Notes: generated by a model not told the origin, from the letters alone. 64,000 bases of DNA from AM-2324 sp042091035 (GCA_042091035.1 JBELIG010000002.1:1-64000), one strand, 5' to 3'. Numbered from the stretch's first letter, positions 18,291 to 27,666 are shown. A program made the numbers and translations.

Positions 18291-19045
18291 TGGGTAAATC
18301 GATTATCGACATAAAAGGTCTTTCACTCTCCTACGGGTATAAAAGAATATTAACCAATATATTCCTCAGTTTAGAAGCTGGGCATATATACGGTGTAATA
18401 GGGCCTAATGGAGCAGGAAAGTCTAGTCTTTTCAAATCGATATTGGGATTGGTCCCTTACAGCCACGGCGAAATAAGCATATTAGGAAAACCTATTGAAG
18501 AGGTAAGAAGAAAAATTGCCTATGTTCCTCAGAAGGGCAATGTAGACTGGAGTTTTCCAGCTACAGTAAGAGATATAGTTTCTATGGGCAGGTATCCACA
18601 CCTGAAGTTATTCGACCCATTTGGAAAAAAAGATAAAGCTATAATTAACGAAGCACTCGATCAGCTTGGAATAGGTGAACTTGCAAATAGACAAATAGGT
18701 GCACTTTCCGGAGGCCAGCAGCAACGAGTGTTTCTTGCCAGAGCTCTTGCACAAAATGCTGATTTATTTTTTCTCGATGAGCCTTTTGTAGGAGTGGACG
18801 TAACGACAGAGGAGAAGATTATAGAAATCCTCAAATCAATATCAGAGCAAGGTAAAACAGTGATTGTAGTTCACCACGACCTTTCAACGGTAAAAGAATA
18901 CTTTGATCAGGTAATCCTTTTGAATCAAAGATTGATTGCTCACGGGAGTATAGACAAGGTATTCACAGAAGAAAATATCAAGAATACATTTAGCTCACAA
19001 CTTCCATTATTACACAAATCTGGTCTAGCTAATAAGAAAAAATAA
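18290..19045 (+). CDS. Metal ABC transporter ATP-binding protein (ZnuC/MntB family)
   Basis: A 251-residue ATPase with Walker A 'GPNGAGKS' (38-45), Q-loop region 'AYVPQKGNVDWSFP', signature 'LSGGQQQRVFLARALA', Walker B 'LFFLDEPFVGVD' and switch His in 'VVHHDLS'. 'GNVDWSFPATVRDIVSMGRY' is typical of the manganese/zinc importer group. The ATG overlaps the stop of the binding protein (TAATG). No membrane permease follows: the next gene is on the other strand after a terminator, so the ATPase must use a permease encoded elsewhere. Confidence 0.92.
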   Translation: MGKSIIDIKGLSLSYGYKRILTNIFLSLEAGHIYGVIGPNGAGKSSLFKSILGLVPYSHGEISILGKPIEEVRRKIAYVPQKGNVDWSFPATVRDIVSMGRYPHLKLFDPFGKKDKAIINEALDQLGIGELANRQIGALSGGQQQRVFLARALAQNADLFFLDEPFVGVDVTTEEKIIEILKSISEQGKTVIVVHHDLSTVKEYFDQVILLNQRLIAHGSIDKVFTEENIKNTFSSQLPLLHKSGLANKKK

Positions 19046-19080
19046 AAGCAGCACTCATCACAAGTCCTGCTTTTATTTTT
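19038..19080. terminator. Bidirectional terminator after the metal ABC operon
   Basis: AAAATAAAAGCAG and CTGCTTTTATTTT arms around a 15-base loop, followed by T-rich sequence on both strands. It overlaps the ATPase stop codon and sits between convergent genes. Confidence 0.85.
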
Positions 19081-19082
19081 CA

Positions 19083-20405
19083 CTATTTCTTCTTTCTTGA
19101 AATGGCAAAATTCAATCCTGCAAGCAGATTAAAATCTCTTGCTCCAAGAGGATCAGAAACGGCAAGAACATTGTCCGTTAACAAAAACAACTCCAGAAAA
19201 GTTAATTTCGCCGAAACCCCAAGACCTAGGTTCGTATAATTATCATTGCGGACGGTGTAAGCACCCCGAAGTCTGAAAATATTTCCGAGACCTGCACCTG
19301 CAGAAATACTCAAGGAATTAACTGGAGCAGGTTTATAACTTTCATGAAAGTAACTTATTCCCAAATCCCAATTATCTGCAATCTTATACTTAATCATAAG
19401 GTACTGACTGCTTGGGATTACATATCTAAATCCTTCATTATTTTCTTCAAAATTCAATAAGTTGGCAAGTGTATCTACGATACCAGATAATTCAACATCC
19501 TGACCTGATAGCACATTTGAGATATCTAAGCCTTCATAAGAGAAACTACCTTGACTACTGTAATTTCGGACATCCGTATCAAAATTGACATATCCAATAT
19601 CATTGATTGCAGCTGAAAGTTCAAACTTGCCCAAATCTAGCTGAGCACCTATATCAAAAGAAAGTCCATTATTCGCTGAAAACAGCTCATTCCAATTAAT
19701 GTCGCCAATTGAAAAATTCAGGTTAATATCATTCAGACTATTATAATCTAATGAATTCGCAGAGTTAATGCGATAATCAGATCCAAATTCAATTGAAAAA
19801 TCACCTTCGTCAGTCAAGATCTCCAAGTCATTTCTTTCGGTAGATAAATGGCCAATACCGTTCAGATATTTTGCCCGAGCACCTACAGTCAAGCCAGATA
19901 ACTTCAATGAAGCACCAAGACCAAATTCACTATGCGAATGCAAAAGAAATTCAGAACCAATATTTACGGATTCCCCCAGAAACTGTGTATTCCCTTCCCA
20001 TATTAAACTTGGAAGCTCTTCGGGGTAGGCAATAAAAGCATTAAACTTTACTTTGTGGTAAGCCTGAATACCTACAGGACCAACACTTAAACAAAGCCCA
20101 AGTGTTTGGATTTCCATATCCTCTCGCAAATAATTAGTTGGTTGAAGATTGGACAATAAACTATTTATATCAATATAGTCCTCCACCCCATTATTCTTTA
20201 TTACATCAGAATAAGCAGGCCCATTTATAGATAAATTATTATAAAAGGAAGGTATACTTACAACTACTCGATTGTTTGGAATAAAAGCTGGGTTTAGATA
20301 AGAGCCTTGGTAGAGTCGGTCCATGCCATACAAAACCTGCATGTTTTGTGCTTTCATACCGCACATAAAGAACATCAAACCAAGAACAACTAGCGATCTT
20401 TTCAT
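19083..20405 (-). CDS. DUF5723-type outer-membrane beta-barrel protein
   Basis: A 440-residue protein with a signal peptide (ending at 'GMKAQ') and a long series of amphipathic strands, typical of a large outer-membrane barrel. The mature start 'LYQGSYLNPAFIPNNR' resembles the DUF5723 family found widely in Bacteroidota and distantly related to PorP/PorV-like barrels. No function is established for the family that I can name. It follows the 514-residue lipoprotein gene by 9 bases on the same strand, and this pairing suggests that the two work together at the outer membrane. Confidence 0.75.
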   Translation of the reverse strand: MKRSLVVLGLMFFMCGMKAQNMQVLYGMDRLYQGSYLNPAFIPNNRVVVSIPSFYNNLSINGPAYSDVIKNNGVEDYIDINSLLSNLQPTNYLREDMEIQTLGLCLSVGPVGIQAYHKVKFNAFIAYPEELPSLIWEGNTQFLGESVNIGSEFLLHSHSEFGLGASLKLSGLTVGARAKYLNGIGHLSTERNDLEILTDEGDFSIEFGSDYRINSANSLDYNSLNDINLNFSIGDINWNELFSANNGLSFDIGAQLDLGKFELSAAINDIGYVNFDTDVRNYSSQGSFSYEGLDISNVLSGQDVELSGIVDTLANLLNFEENNEGFRYVIPSSQYLMIKYKIADNWDLGISYFHESYKPAPVNSLSISAGAGLGNIFRLRGAYTVRNDNYTNLGLGVSAKLTFLELFLLTDNVLAVSDPLGARDFNLLAGLNFAISRKKK

Positions 20406-20414
20406 TAGGTTTAT

Positions 20415-21959
20415 TTATCTTTTAATGATCATCCCTAACGAGAGATCCAGAAACTGTTCTGGCCTCACCTTTACAGAGAGTTCATCATTCATTGTAGAAT
20501 TAAAACGCACCATCAATATAAGCTTTTTAGATATAGCAAGTTTTTCAATTTGATCAGTGTCTAATAAAATGTCATTTTGAAAACGCTCTGACGTCAGTGC
20601 CTCCCCATTGCTATCTACATCCACAGGTTGGATGGTAAGTGGTTCTAACTGAAATACATCCCCCAATTCTAAATCACTATCATCCAACATAGCCAATTGA
20701 AGTTCAAAACCTATAGGAAGGCCAGTCTCATAATTCAATCGAAGCATTGCCTCCTCTATATTTTGTTCCGTCAAAACAGACATATCCAATTCGAATGTAT
20801 CTACGACTAAAAAATCAATGACTTTTCCATGTATTGGCAATTCAACCTCAACGTTCACAGAATACTCAGACTCCTCCCATATAAAACCCACCACATCATC
20901 ATTACCTTCGGGGTTAGTAATAGCATCAACAAGATATTCAACAAATAATGGCTTTGAACCCAATACATCTTGAACATTGGAATTATCTTTATTGAATTCA
21001 AAAGTCGTCGATTTGACCACCCCAACTTCATCCATAGTTGGGTAATCAAAATCAATGCCGTTGACTATGGCCTCTCCTTCTAAAGGAATAACTTGTCCAT
21101 CTACAGTATGAATATCAAATACCTGAACAACTGAGCGAGTAGGTACACCGAAAGAATTATTCACGGTTAATGTGATATTTGGATTTTCAAAAAATATCTC
21201 TCCGCCCTTCCAGTTTTCAAATACTTCAATTTCTATTGTGTCAAGTTCTCCTACATGCTCCTGGTTATAAAAAACACCCTCAGAGTAAGAAAACTTTAGG
21301 TCGTTTATGATTATGAAAAAATCATCAAACAACAGTTCTTCTCCAGAGGCAGTTGTCAGTTCGTACTGAAGATTGACTTGTCCGTCCTGATCTGCGATCA
21401 GTGTCTTTCCTTCTAAATTAATCTCTCCCAAAAAAGTAATTTTACCCTCACCATTTGGGCTCAGAGTATATTCCTGAACAAAGGATTCCATATTCTCATC
21501 GAATAGCTGAGGGAATAGAATTTTAATATCGCAGGTTTCATCTACTTCCACCTCAAAAAAGTATCCAATTTTACCTTCACTAACCTCCATCAGGTAGATT
21601 TCCATCCCATCTGGAGTAGTAAAAGGAATTGGGAAATTATTAGAATCAATTGGAATGGGAATCCCATTTAGGGAACTCTCTATAGAATTGAAAATATCAT
21701 TACTTGTGCGCTTAAGAATATCTCCGGAATATTTAAAGAGTATCACTCCTTCCGAATCTGTATCGAACTCCGTATACTCATCAAACTCCTGCACGAGGTC
21801 CTCCATGTTGATAGAAGCCTTAACAAGCGGAATTGCATACTCGCCAATAGGCTTTTCGACACTAAGATCATTCAACCCATCGCCGTCTATACATCCAACT
21901 ACAAAGAGAGTAAATGATAGTAGGAATAAAACCGGCACAAACTTATAGCGAATCACCAT
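20415..21959 (-). CDS. Large lipoprotein of unknown function paired with the DUF5723 gene
   Basis: I do not recognise a family. The 514-residue product has an N-terminal hydrophobic segment ending in a lipobox ('LFVVGCID', Cys23), so it is probably a lipoprotein. The rest is acidic and beta-rich with no cysteine cluster or catalytic motif. Several segments resemble one another in rhythm ('EGEAIVNGIDFDYPTMDE', 'HGKVIDFLVVDTFELDMS'), which suggests stacked beta-sandwich domains. It is the first gene of a two-gene unit with the DUF5723 barrel (9-bp gap). A surface or periplasmic partner of that barrel is the plainest reading. Confidence 0.7.
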   Translation of the reverse strand: MVIRYKFVPVLFLLSFTLFVVGCIDGDGLNDLSVEKPIGEYAIPLVKASINMEDLVQEFDEYTEFDTDSEGVILFKYSGDILKRTSNDIFNSIESSLNGIPIPIDSNNFPIPFTTPDGMEIYLMEVSEGKIGYFFEVEVDETCDIKILFPQLFDENMESFVQEYTLSPNGEGKITFLGEINLEGKTLIADQDGQVNLQYELTTASGEELLFDDFFIIINDLKFSYSEGVFYNQEHVGELDTIEIEVFENWKGGEIFFENPNITLTVNNSFGVPTRSVVQVFDIHTVDGQVIPLEGEAIVNGIDFDYPTMDEVGVVKSTTFEFNKDNSNVQDVLGSKPLFVEYLVDAITNPEGNDDVVGFIWEESEYSVNVEVELPIHGKVIDFLVVDTFELDMSVLTEQNIEEAMLRLNYETGLPIGFELQLAMLDDSDLELGDVFQLEPLTIQPVDVDSNGEALTSERFQNDILLDTDQIEKLAISKKLILMVRFNSTMNDELSVKVRPEQFLDLSLGMIIKR

Positions 21960-22060
21960 TGTAATCTATTTAATTTATAGTACTACAAAATGACCTAAAA
22001 TATTGCAAAAGTAAAATTATATGCAGCGATTTGACTTATTCTAACTAAATTCTTACACAT

Positions 22061-22089
22061 AAAAAAGCTCCTGTAAAATTTACAGGAGC
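22061..22089 (-). terminator. Terminator of the sigma/anti-sigma/DUF4097 operon
   Basis: Perfect 11-bp stem GCTCCTGTAAA/TTTACAGGAGC followed on the minus strand by a run of six T. Confidence 0.9.
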
Positions 22090-22116
22090 AACAAAATTGA
22101 AATCTGAATTAGTGAA

Positions 22117-23220
22117 TTATTCGTTTATTTCAAGCCCTCCATAATCTAAGACAGCTTGTATCGTTGATCGAGATCCTTGAATCCCAATATATCCTTCTAC
22201 TTCATGAAAACTACTTTTCTCCACCTCATAAGTAACCATAAGGTCGCTCGGATAATCTATGCCCGCATAATCACCTACAGCCTTGACCTGATAATTACAA
22301 CCTTCAGCCACATTTAAGCTAAAGTCCGTGTATTTCCCAGATAGCTTAATAAGTCCAAATCCTTTTTCTAAAGATGAAATACTTGCATCCCCGTATCTCA
22401 TATTTAGCTTAGCGCTATTTTTCAAATAATTTATATCTATCTCAGAGTATTCAGCCTCAGCCCATATTCGATCGCAGGTTCCAATTTCAAAATCAGTATA
22501 TTTTGCCTCAACATCCAGATCCTTTATAGCACCTATCTGTAGCTCGTCATATTTAGAGTTTAGCTCCAATGAATGTACAATTGGAAGAGCAAATTCAGAG
22601 TACTTAGAATTTAATTCAAGGCTTTTCAAGCGACCCACAGAGACATCAGAATAAGATACAGAAGCCACTACTTCGCCCAAACTTTTGGCTACAAAATTCC
22701 CATATCCTAGATCGAGTTGAAGTTTCCCTTTCAATTCATTTATACTAACATCACAATGTTTTACATTAAGATCTACATTTCCATTGTGCTTAGGAATCTT
22801 AACATCACCATACTTATTGATCAATTCTAGATCTAATTCCTTGGGTAGATAGATCAAATAGTCAATACTTAGGTTCTTGTTACTCCCCCAGGAAGAAATC
22901 TTTTCTCTGATCTCAGTACTTGCCGATACAAAATCACTTGCATTTTCAAATTGAATAAAAATACTCTCCATCGTCTTGTTCGCTGAAGATTCGGAACCTG
23001 CATTAATACTTATTAGCACATCGATCTTAACCTTATCCTTATCCCAAGTCCTCAATTCAACCAAGCCATATTTGTTAGAGATCTTACAAAGACCTTCTGG
23101 CTTGATAGTAAATTCTTTCTTAATATTCTTTGTATAGATCTGCTTTACTGAAGCTCCAAATACACTCCCCGTGAAAAAGGACAAAAGCAACACAAGTTTT
23201 AATTTAAAGACTGATCTCAT
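22117..23220 (-). CDS. DUF4097-type repetitive exported protein (putative adhesin)
   Basis: A 367-residue exported protein: a signal peptide ('FFTGSVFGAS') and then a beta-helix-like body of the DUF4097 type. About seven repeats of roughly 20 residues are visible, each carrying an aromatic-acidic turn: 'SYSDVSVG', 'KYSEFALP', 'KYDELQIG', 'KYTDFEIG', 'EYSEIDIN', 'RYGDASIS', 'KYTDFSLN'. The start overlaps the upstream anti-sigma-like gene by 17 bp, and a strong terminator follows, so it is the last gene of an ECF sigma operon. In Bacteroidota such proteins often sit in sigma/anti-sigma units; a role in sensing or buffering the envelope is inference. Confidence 0.78.
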   Translation of the reverse strand: MRSVFKLKLVLLLSFFTGSVFGASVKQIYTKNIKKEFTIKPEGLCKISNKYGLVELRTWDKDKVKIDVLISINAGSESSANKTMESIFIQFENASDFVSASTEIREKISSWGSNKNLSIDYLIYLPKELDLELINKYGDVKIPKHNGNVDLNVKHCDVSINELKGKLQLDLGYGNFVAKSLGEVVASVSYSDVSVGRLKSLELNSKYSEFALPIVHSLELNSKYDELQIGAIKDLDVEAKYTDFEIGTCDRIWAEAEYSEIDINYLKNSAKLNMRYGDASISSLEKGFGLIKLSGKYTDFSLNVAEGCNYQVKAVGDYAGIDYPSDLMVTYEVEKSSFHEVEGYIGIQGSRSTIQAVLDYGGLEINE

Positions 23221-23758
23221 CTTGAATTTTATTTATGGATTCTGAATCTGTACTTTCTACCTCCTCTATAACCTTATCGAGTACATTAATCTTGTTTTCA
23301 AAATTTGAAATTAAGGCATTTAAAATCTGGGTCCTTCGACTGTAAGGAACCGATTCAAGCTCCTTAAGTAGTTCATCAAATGCTTCATCAAGTTGAAGCA
23401 TATCTTCTGAAACCTTATACACAGATTTGTAATTGGCCAACTTATTCATTTTCAAACTGACCGCTTGTTGATAAACAGCAACTTCCTCAGCATATTCTGG
23501 TGCAATTTCGTCTATACCTATTGAAACGACATCCAGATTATCAACTTGAAAATACTTGTAGGAACCAAATGCTCCTAAGAACAAAAGTAGGCAAGCCGCT
23601 GCAATCCTAGTCGCATAGGTATACATCCTGAGATGCCTTACCTTCGGTTTTGAATTTTGCTCTAACTGATCATTGATTTTAGCCCAAACTTCTAGATTAG
23701 GCACCTTATCATCAAAAGACGACCTATTCTCATTGATAAAATTCTCTAAATTGTCCAT
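23204..23758 (-). CDS. Anti-sigma-factor-like single-pass membrane protein
   Basis: A 184-residue protein with a short cytoplasmic N-terminus ('NLEVWAKINDQLEQ', typical of Bacteroidota proteins next to ECF sigma genes), one transmembrane helix at about 51-67, and a periplasmic helical C-terminus. There is no zinc-binding anti-sigma motif (H-x3-C-x2-C), so the assignment rests on topology and on its place 12 bp after the sigma gene. It overlaps the DUF4097 gene by 17 bp, implying coupled translation. It could instead be a membrane sensor of another kind. Confidence 0.7.
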   Translation of the reverse strand: MDNLENFINENRSSFDDKVPNLEVWAKINDQLEQNSKPKVRHLRMYTYATRIAAACLLLFLGAFGSYKYFQVDNLDVVSIGIDEIAPEYAEEVAVYQQAVSLKMNKLANYKSVYKVSEDMLQLDEAFDELLKELESVPYSRRTQILNALISNFENKINVLDKVIEEVESTDSESINKIQDEISL

Positions 23759-23770
23759 ACGGTCAATGTT

Positions 23771-24319
23771 TTATATACTTTCAACAAAATCACTTTTAAT
23801 GATCTCCTTGATTTTTTTCTTAGCCCGACTATATTGGGACTTGGAAGTTGCTTCCGTCACACCAATAATTTTGCCAATCTCTTTGTGATCATAACCCTCA
23901 AAAGCATATAGGTTAAAAACAACCCGATACCCATCTGGTAATTTCACTAAAGCTTTTTTTACACTATTTATTTCAAGATGTCTATCATCAATCTCTTCTT
24001 GCTCGACAGGCATCTGAAGCTGATCGTTTAACTCCGATATTTGTAAGCGACGTTTCTTCAGAAAATTGATTGTATTATTGATTACAATCCTTTTTATCCA
24101 GGCGCCAATACTAGATTCAAACTTGAACATGTGTAATTTAGAAAACACGTCCATAAAGGAATTTTGAATGATATCCTCCGCATCAATTTCATTATTCACC
24201 ATTCTCATGCAGACATTATACATACCCTTCGAGTATAATTTATACAACTCGAATTGCGCTCTACGGTCATTAGCCATACAAGCCTTGACAATATCTTTGT
24301 GAGTTAGGGAATAATCCAC
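23771..24319 (-). CDS. ECF-type RNA polymerase sigma-70 factor
   Basis: A 182-residue sigma factor with region 2 ('MRMVNNEIDAEDIIQNSFMD') and region 4 ('LPDGYRVVFNLYAFEGYDHK', then 'EIGKIIGVTEATSKSQYSRA'), and no regions 1.1 or 3, which defines the ECF group. The start is a GTG at 24319: the conserved opening helix ('DIVKACMANDRRAQFELYKL') would be cut by the later ATG. It is the first gene of the unit with the anti-sigma-like and DUF4097 genes. It diverges from the HEAT-cyclophilin gene. Confidence 0.9.
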   Translation of the reverse strand: MDYSLTHKDIVKACMANDRRAQFELYKLYSKGMYNVCMRMVNNEIDAEDIIQNSFMDVFSKLHMFKFESSIGAWIKRIVINNTINFLKKRRLQISELNDQLQMPVEQEEIDDRHLEINSVKKALVKLPDGYRVVFNLYAFEGYDHKEIGKIIGVTEATSKSQYSRAKKKIKEIIKSDFVESI

Positions 24320-24501
24320 CAGTTCCAGATTTATTTCGTTCGAATCTTATTGAACACATTTTTAATGACTCAACTTAATTTAAAAGGTTGCATCAACAAG
24401 AATTTTTTTAATTAGAATACCAATATTATGTGATTTTGATAAAAGCCTTGTTAAATTTAAAGAATTGGCAGTATATATCACTAACCGCATTACACAATAA
24501 T

Positions 24502-26505
24502 ATGAGAACCCGCTCTTTCAATCTGCTTGGCTTTATACTATTAATTACAGCCTGGTCATGTTCTGTACCAGAGCCAAAAGAAATAAATACACTTGAGGTC
24601 GATTATTTTAACCCCACGAATCAAAAGATATGGGAATTTAAAGATCAATCCCTTCTTGATTCTCTATTCTTATATCTGAAGTCTGAAGATCCTACTTATA
24701 GATACCTTGCTGCATTATCCTTCGCAAGTTTAGATGCTAAAGAAAATGCAGTAGATAGTCTAGCTTACCTTTTGAAAGACCCCATCACAGAAGTGAGAGA
24801 AGCTGCTGCGTTTTCTTTAGGACAACTCAAACATTCCATTGCGGAAATATATCTAACAGATGGATTTGAGCGTTTAGATTCTCTAAATAAAAGAACAGCC
24901 TCTAATCAAAAAATATTGGAGGCTATCGGTAAATGTGGCAGTGAAAAAAGTCTTCAAGCACTAAGTACAATCAAAACATTTAAAGCTACTGATAGTCTAT
25001 TACTGTATGGTCAGATGAAAGGTATCTTCAACTTTGGTGAAAGAGGCCTATATTCCACGGAAAGTATTGAAACGGCCTTAAGGTTTATTGGACAAAACGA
25101 CTATCCCTTTGCTGCTAAAGAACTTGCAGCTCATTATTTAAGCAGAGCTCCAGAAGCTGAATTAAGCAAGTCTACTCTGACTGCTATAAATTTTGAACTG
25201 ACAAACTCCAACATAAAATTAGCTCTTGCTACAGCATTGGGAAAAACAGAAAGCCCTGAATCTAGAAAAATACTTGAATCCTTTATCATAAATGACACTG
25301 ACTATAGGGTTCAACTCAATGCAATCCGTGCAATAGGAAGCTTTCCTTATGACAGTATTCACACTACCTTAATAGAGGCACTAAATGATGGCAATGAACA
25401 TGTGCAAAAAATTGCAGCAAGCCAATTGATAAAAAACGGTGATGAACGTTATGCTAAAATCTATTACAGATTGGCAAAAGACACCTTTCCTCTGTTCATT
25501 AAAACAACCTTGCTATCAGCTGCCAACAAACACCTACCATCCTATTTTGTAAATACAAAAAATGCAATAAACAGGCAGCTACAACAGATTGTAGAAGGCA
25601 CATTCTCTCCACAATCAAAACTACAAGCGATAGAAGGCTTATCCTATGACCGATGGAATTATAGATATATTTTACAACAAACCTCATATCATCCGAATGC
25701 TGCAATGCGAACAGCTGGCATGCAAGCAATCAGGCAAATCTGTAAACAAAAGGATTTTAGAACATTTTTTGGGAGGAATTACCCCAAGGTAAGGCGAGAA
25801 ATAGCTGATTCCTTAAAGATTATATTACTCCGCGGGGATGACGGTCCCATCTACGAAGGGTCCCAAATTTTAAATATCAAAGACTTGGGATTCAATAGAA
25901 TTATTTTGGAGGATAGCTACCTTGATACGGCACTCACAAACCTTGTCCTACCGAAGCAAACTGAAGCTTACGAGCAACTTAAAAATCAAATAAGTCTGTT
26001 TCGAACAGGAAAACCAACTACAACAAATAAACCAGTTTACAACCATCCCATAAAATGGGCACAACTGGAAGAAGTTAGAAATGATGAAAAAATTGTAATC
26101 CGAACTAGTAAAGGGGAGATCATTCTTAAGATGTTACCTGAGGTAGCGCCAGCAACTGTGATAAACTTTATAGAATTAGTCCGAGCTAACTTTTACAAAA
26201 ACAATCAATTCCACAGGGTAGTACCAAATTTTGTTATCCAAGCAGGATGCCCAAGAGGAGATGGATTCGGCAGTTTAGGTCACACCATAAGATCTGAATT
26301 TTCTACAAGTACCTATGAAGATGGAATGGTAGGCATGGCCTCTGCAGGCCCAGATACTGAATGTAGCCAATTTTTTATTACCCACGCTCAAACACCTCAT
26401 CTTGATGGAAGATATACTATATTCGCAAAAGTTTTCAAGGGTATGGATGTTGTACACCAAATCCAACAAGGAGACCAGATTATTGACATTGAATTTTTAA
26501 ATTAA
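24502..26505 (+). CDS. HEAT-repeat / cyclophilin peptidyl-prolyl isomerase lipoprotein
   Basis: A 667-residue protein starting at the ATG at 24502; the in-frame GTG at 24430 would bury the lipoprotein signal. The lipobox 'LITAWSC' places the lipidated Cys at residue 20. Residues about 60-450 are HEAT-like helical repeats ('PITEVREAAAFSLGQLKH', 'DYRVQLNAIRAIGSF', 'NEHVQKIAASQLIKNGDE'). Residues about 530-667 are a bacterial cyclophilin: 'FHRVVPNFVIQAG', 'SQFFITHAQTPHLDGRYTIF'. The core catalytic region (FHR, SQFFI) is intact, so isomerase activity is likely. It probably acts as an envelope folding factor with the HEAT region as scaffold. It ends 13 bp before gcvT. Confidence 0.88.
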   Translation: MRTRSFNLLGFILLITAWSCSVPEPKEINTLEVDYFNPTNQKIWEFKDQSLLDSLFLYLKSEDPTYRYLAALSFASLDAKENAVDSLAYLLKDPITEVREAAAFSLGQLKHSIAEIYLTDGFERLDSLNKRTASNQKILEAIGKCGSEKSLQALSTIKTFKATDSLLLYGQMKGIFNFGERGLYSTESIETALRFIGQNDYPFAAKELAAHYLSRAPEAELSKSTLTAINFELTNSNIKLALATALGKTESPESRKILESFIINDTDYRVQLNAIRAIGSFPYDSIHTTLIEALNDGNEHVQKIAASQLIKNGDERYAKIYYRLAKDTFPLFIKTTLLSAANKHLPSYFVNTKNAINRQLQQIVEGTFSPQSKLQAIEGLSYDRWNYRYILQQTSYHPNAAMRTAGMQAIRQICKQKDFRTFFGRNYPKVRREIADSLKIILLRGDDGPIYEGSQILNIKDLGFNRIILEDSYLDTALTNLVLPKQTEAYEQLKNQISLFRTGKPTTTNKPVYNHPIKWAQLEEVRNDEKIVIRTSKGEIILKMLPEVAPATVINFIELVRANFYKNNQFHRVVPNFVIQAGCPRGDGFGSLGHTIRSEFSTSTYEDGMVGMASAGPDTECSQFFITHAQTPHLDGRYTIFAKVFKGMDVVHQIQQGDQIIDIEFLN

Positions 26506-26518
26506 AGCATCACTTGCA

Positions 26519-27631
26519 ATGAAATCAACACCATTGACTCAAGTCCACATCGATTTAGATGCAAAAATGGCGGAGTTTGCCGGATATAATATGCCCATTC
26601 AGTATGCCGGAATAACAGAAGAACACCAAGCAGTAAGAAATAATGTAGGTGTCTTTGATGTATCCCATATGGGGGAATTCATAATTAAAGGCAAGGAGGC
26701 TCTTGATCTTGTTCAAAAGATCAGTACAAATGATGCCTCAAAACTAGAGATCAATCAAGCACAATATTCTTGTATACCCAATATGGATGGAGGTATTGTA
26801 GATGATTTCTTGGTGTATCGATTACCAGAAGATAATTGTGCAGCAGGCGAACAAGCCTTTATGCTTGTTGTAAATGCATCAAACATTGAAAAAGACTGGA
26901 ACTGGATTGAATCGCACAATTCCTTCGATGCAAAGATGACAAATATATCAGATCAGACTGGCCTTTTAGCAGTTCAAGGACCTAAAGCCATAGAGGCATT
27001 ACAAGGTCTTTGCGATGTGAATCTATCTGATATTGGTTATTACACCTTTCTTAAAGGCACCATTGCAGGTATAGACAATGTAATCATTTCAGCTACAGGG
27101 TATACTGGGTCTGGAGGTTTTGAACTTTATTGTCCTTCTGAAAACTTAAGAGAACTTTGGGAAGCCATATTTGACCATGGAAAAGACTTAGGTATTAAAC
27201 CGATAGGACTTGGCGCAAGAGACACACTAAGACTTGAAATGGCCTTTTGCTTATATGGTAACGACATCGACGACTCTACCTCACCACTTGAGGCAGGATT
27301 GGGATGGATCACCAAATTGAAAGCCGAGCATAACGACTTTAACAATAAACCTTTTTTCGTTAATCAAAAAGCAGCAGGTATACAGCGTAAACTGGTAGGC
27401 TTTGTCCTTGACGGTAGAAGAGTGCCAAGACAGGGTTACAAGATTGTAAATGAGCAGGAAGAAGAAATAGGTTATGTTACTTCTGGAACACAAGCACCGA
27501 GTCTAGGTCATCCAATTGGACTTGGATATGTACCAAAAGAAATGGCTAAAATTGGAAATAAATTATTGATAAAAGCTGGAAGAAAGAATATTGAAGCCAC
27601 TATTGTCAAACCTCCTTTCTATAAAGTCTAA
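26519..27631 (+). CDS. gcvT: Glycine cleavage system aminomethyltransferase (T protein)
   Basis: A 370-residue T protein that transfers the methylene group from the aminomethyl-lipoyl H protein to tetrahydrofolate, releasing ammonia. Family signatures are 'AEFAGYNMPIQYAGITEEH', 'NVGVFDVSHMGEF', 'ATGYTGSGGFELYCP' and 'GLGARDTLRLEMAFCLYGND'. The C-terminal barrel includes 'GYVTSGTQAPSLGHPIGLGY'. Length is normal. The start lies 13 bp after the cyclophilin gene, so they may be co-transcribed although their functions are unrelated. P and H proteins are not in the window. A strong terminator follows. Confidence 0.95.
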   Translation: MKSTPLTQVHIDLDAKMAEFAGYNMPIQYAGITEEHQAVRNNVGVFDVSHMGEFIIKGKEALDLVQKISTNDASKLEINQAQYSCIPNMDGGIVDDFLVYRLPEDNCAAGEQAFMLVVNASNIEKDWNWIESHNSFDAKMTNISDQTGLLAVQGPKAIEALQGLCDVNLSDIGYYTFLKGTIAGIDNVIISATGYTGSGGFELYCPSENLRELWEAIFDHGKDLGIKPIGLGARDTLRLEMAFCLYGNDIDDSTSPLEAGLGWITKLKAEHNDFNNKPFFVNQKAAGIQRKLVGFVLDGRRVPRQGYKIVNEQEEEIGYVTSGTQAPSLGHPIGLGYVPKEMAKIGNKLLIKAGRKNIEATIVKPPFYKV

Positions 27632-27633
27632 AT

Positions 27634-27666
27634 AAAAAAGGGATTGCTTAGCAATCCCTTTTTTTT
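27634..27666. terminator. Bidirectional terminator between gcvT and serA
   Basis: A-tract, perfect 8-bp GGGATTGC/GCAATCCC stem with TTA loop, and T-tract, symmetric for the two convergent genes. Confidence 0.93.
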
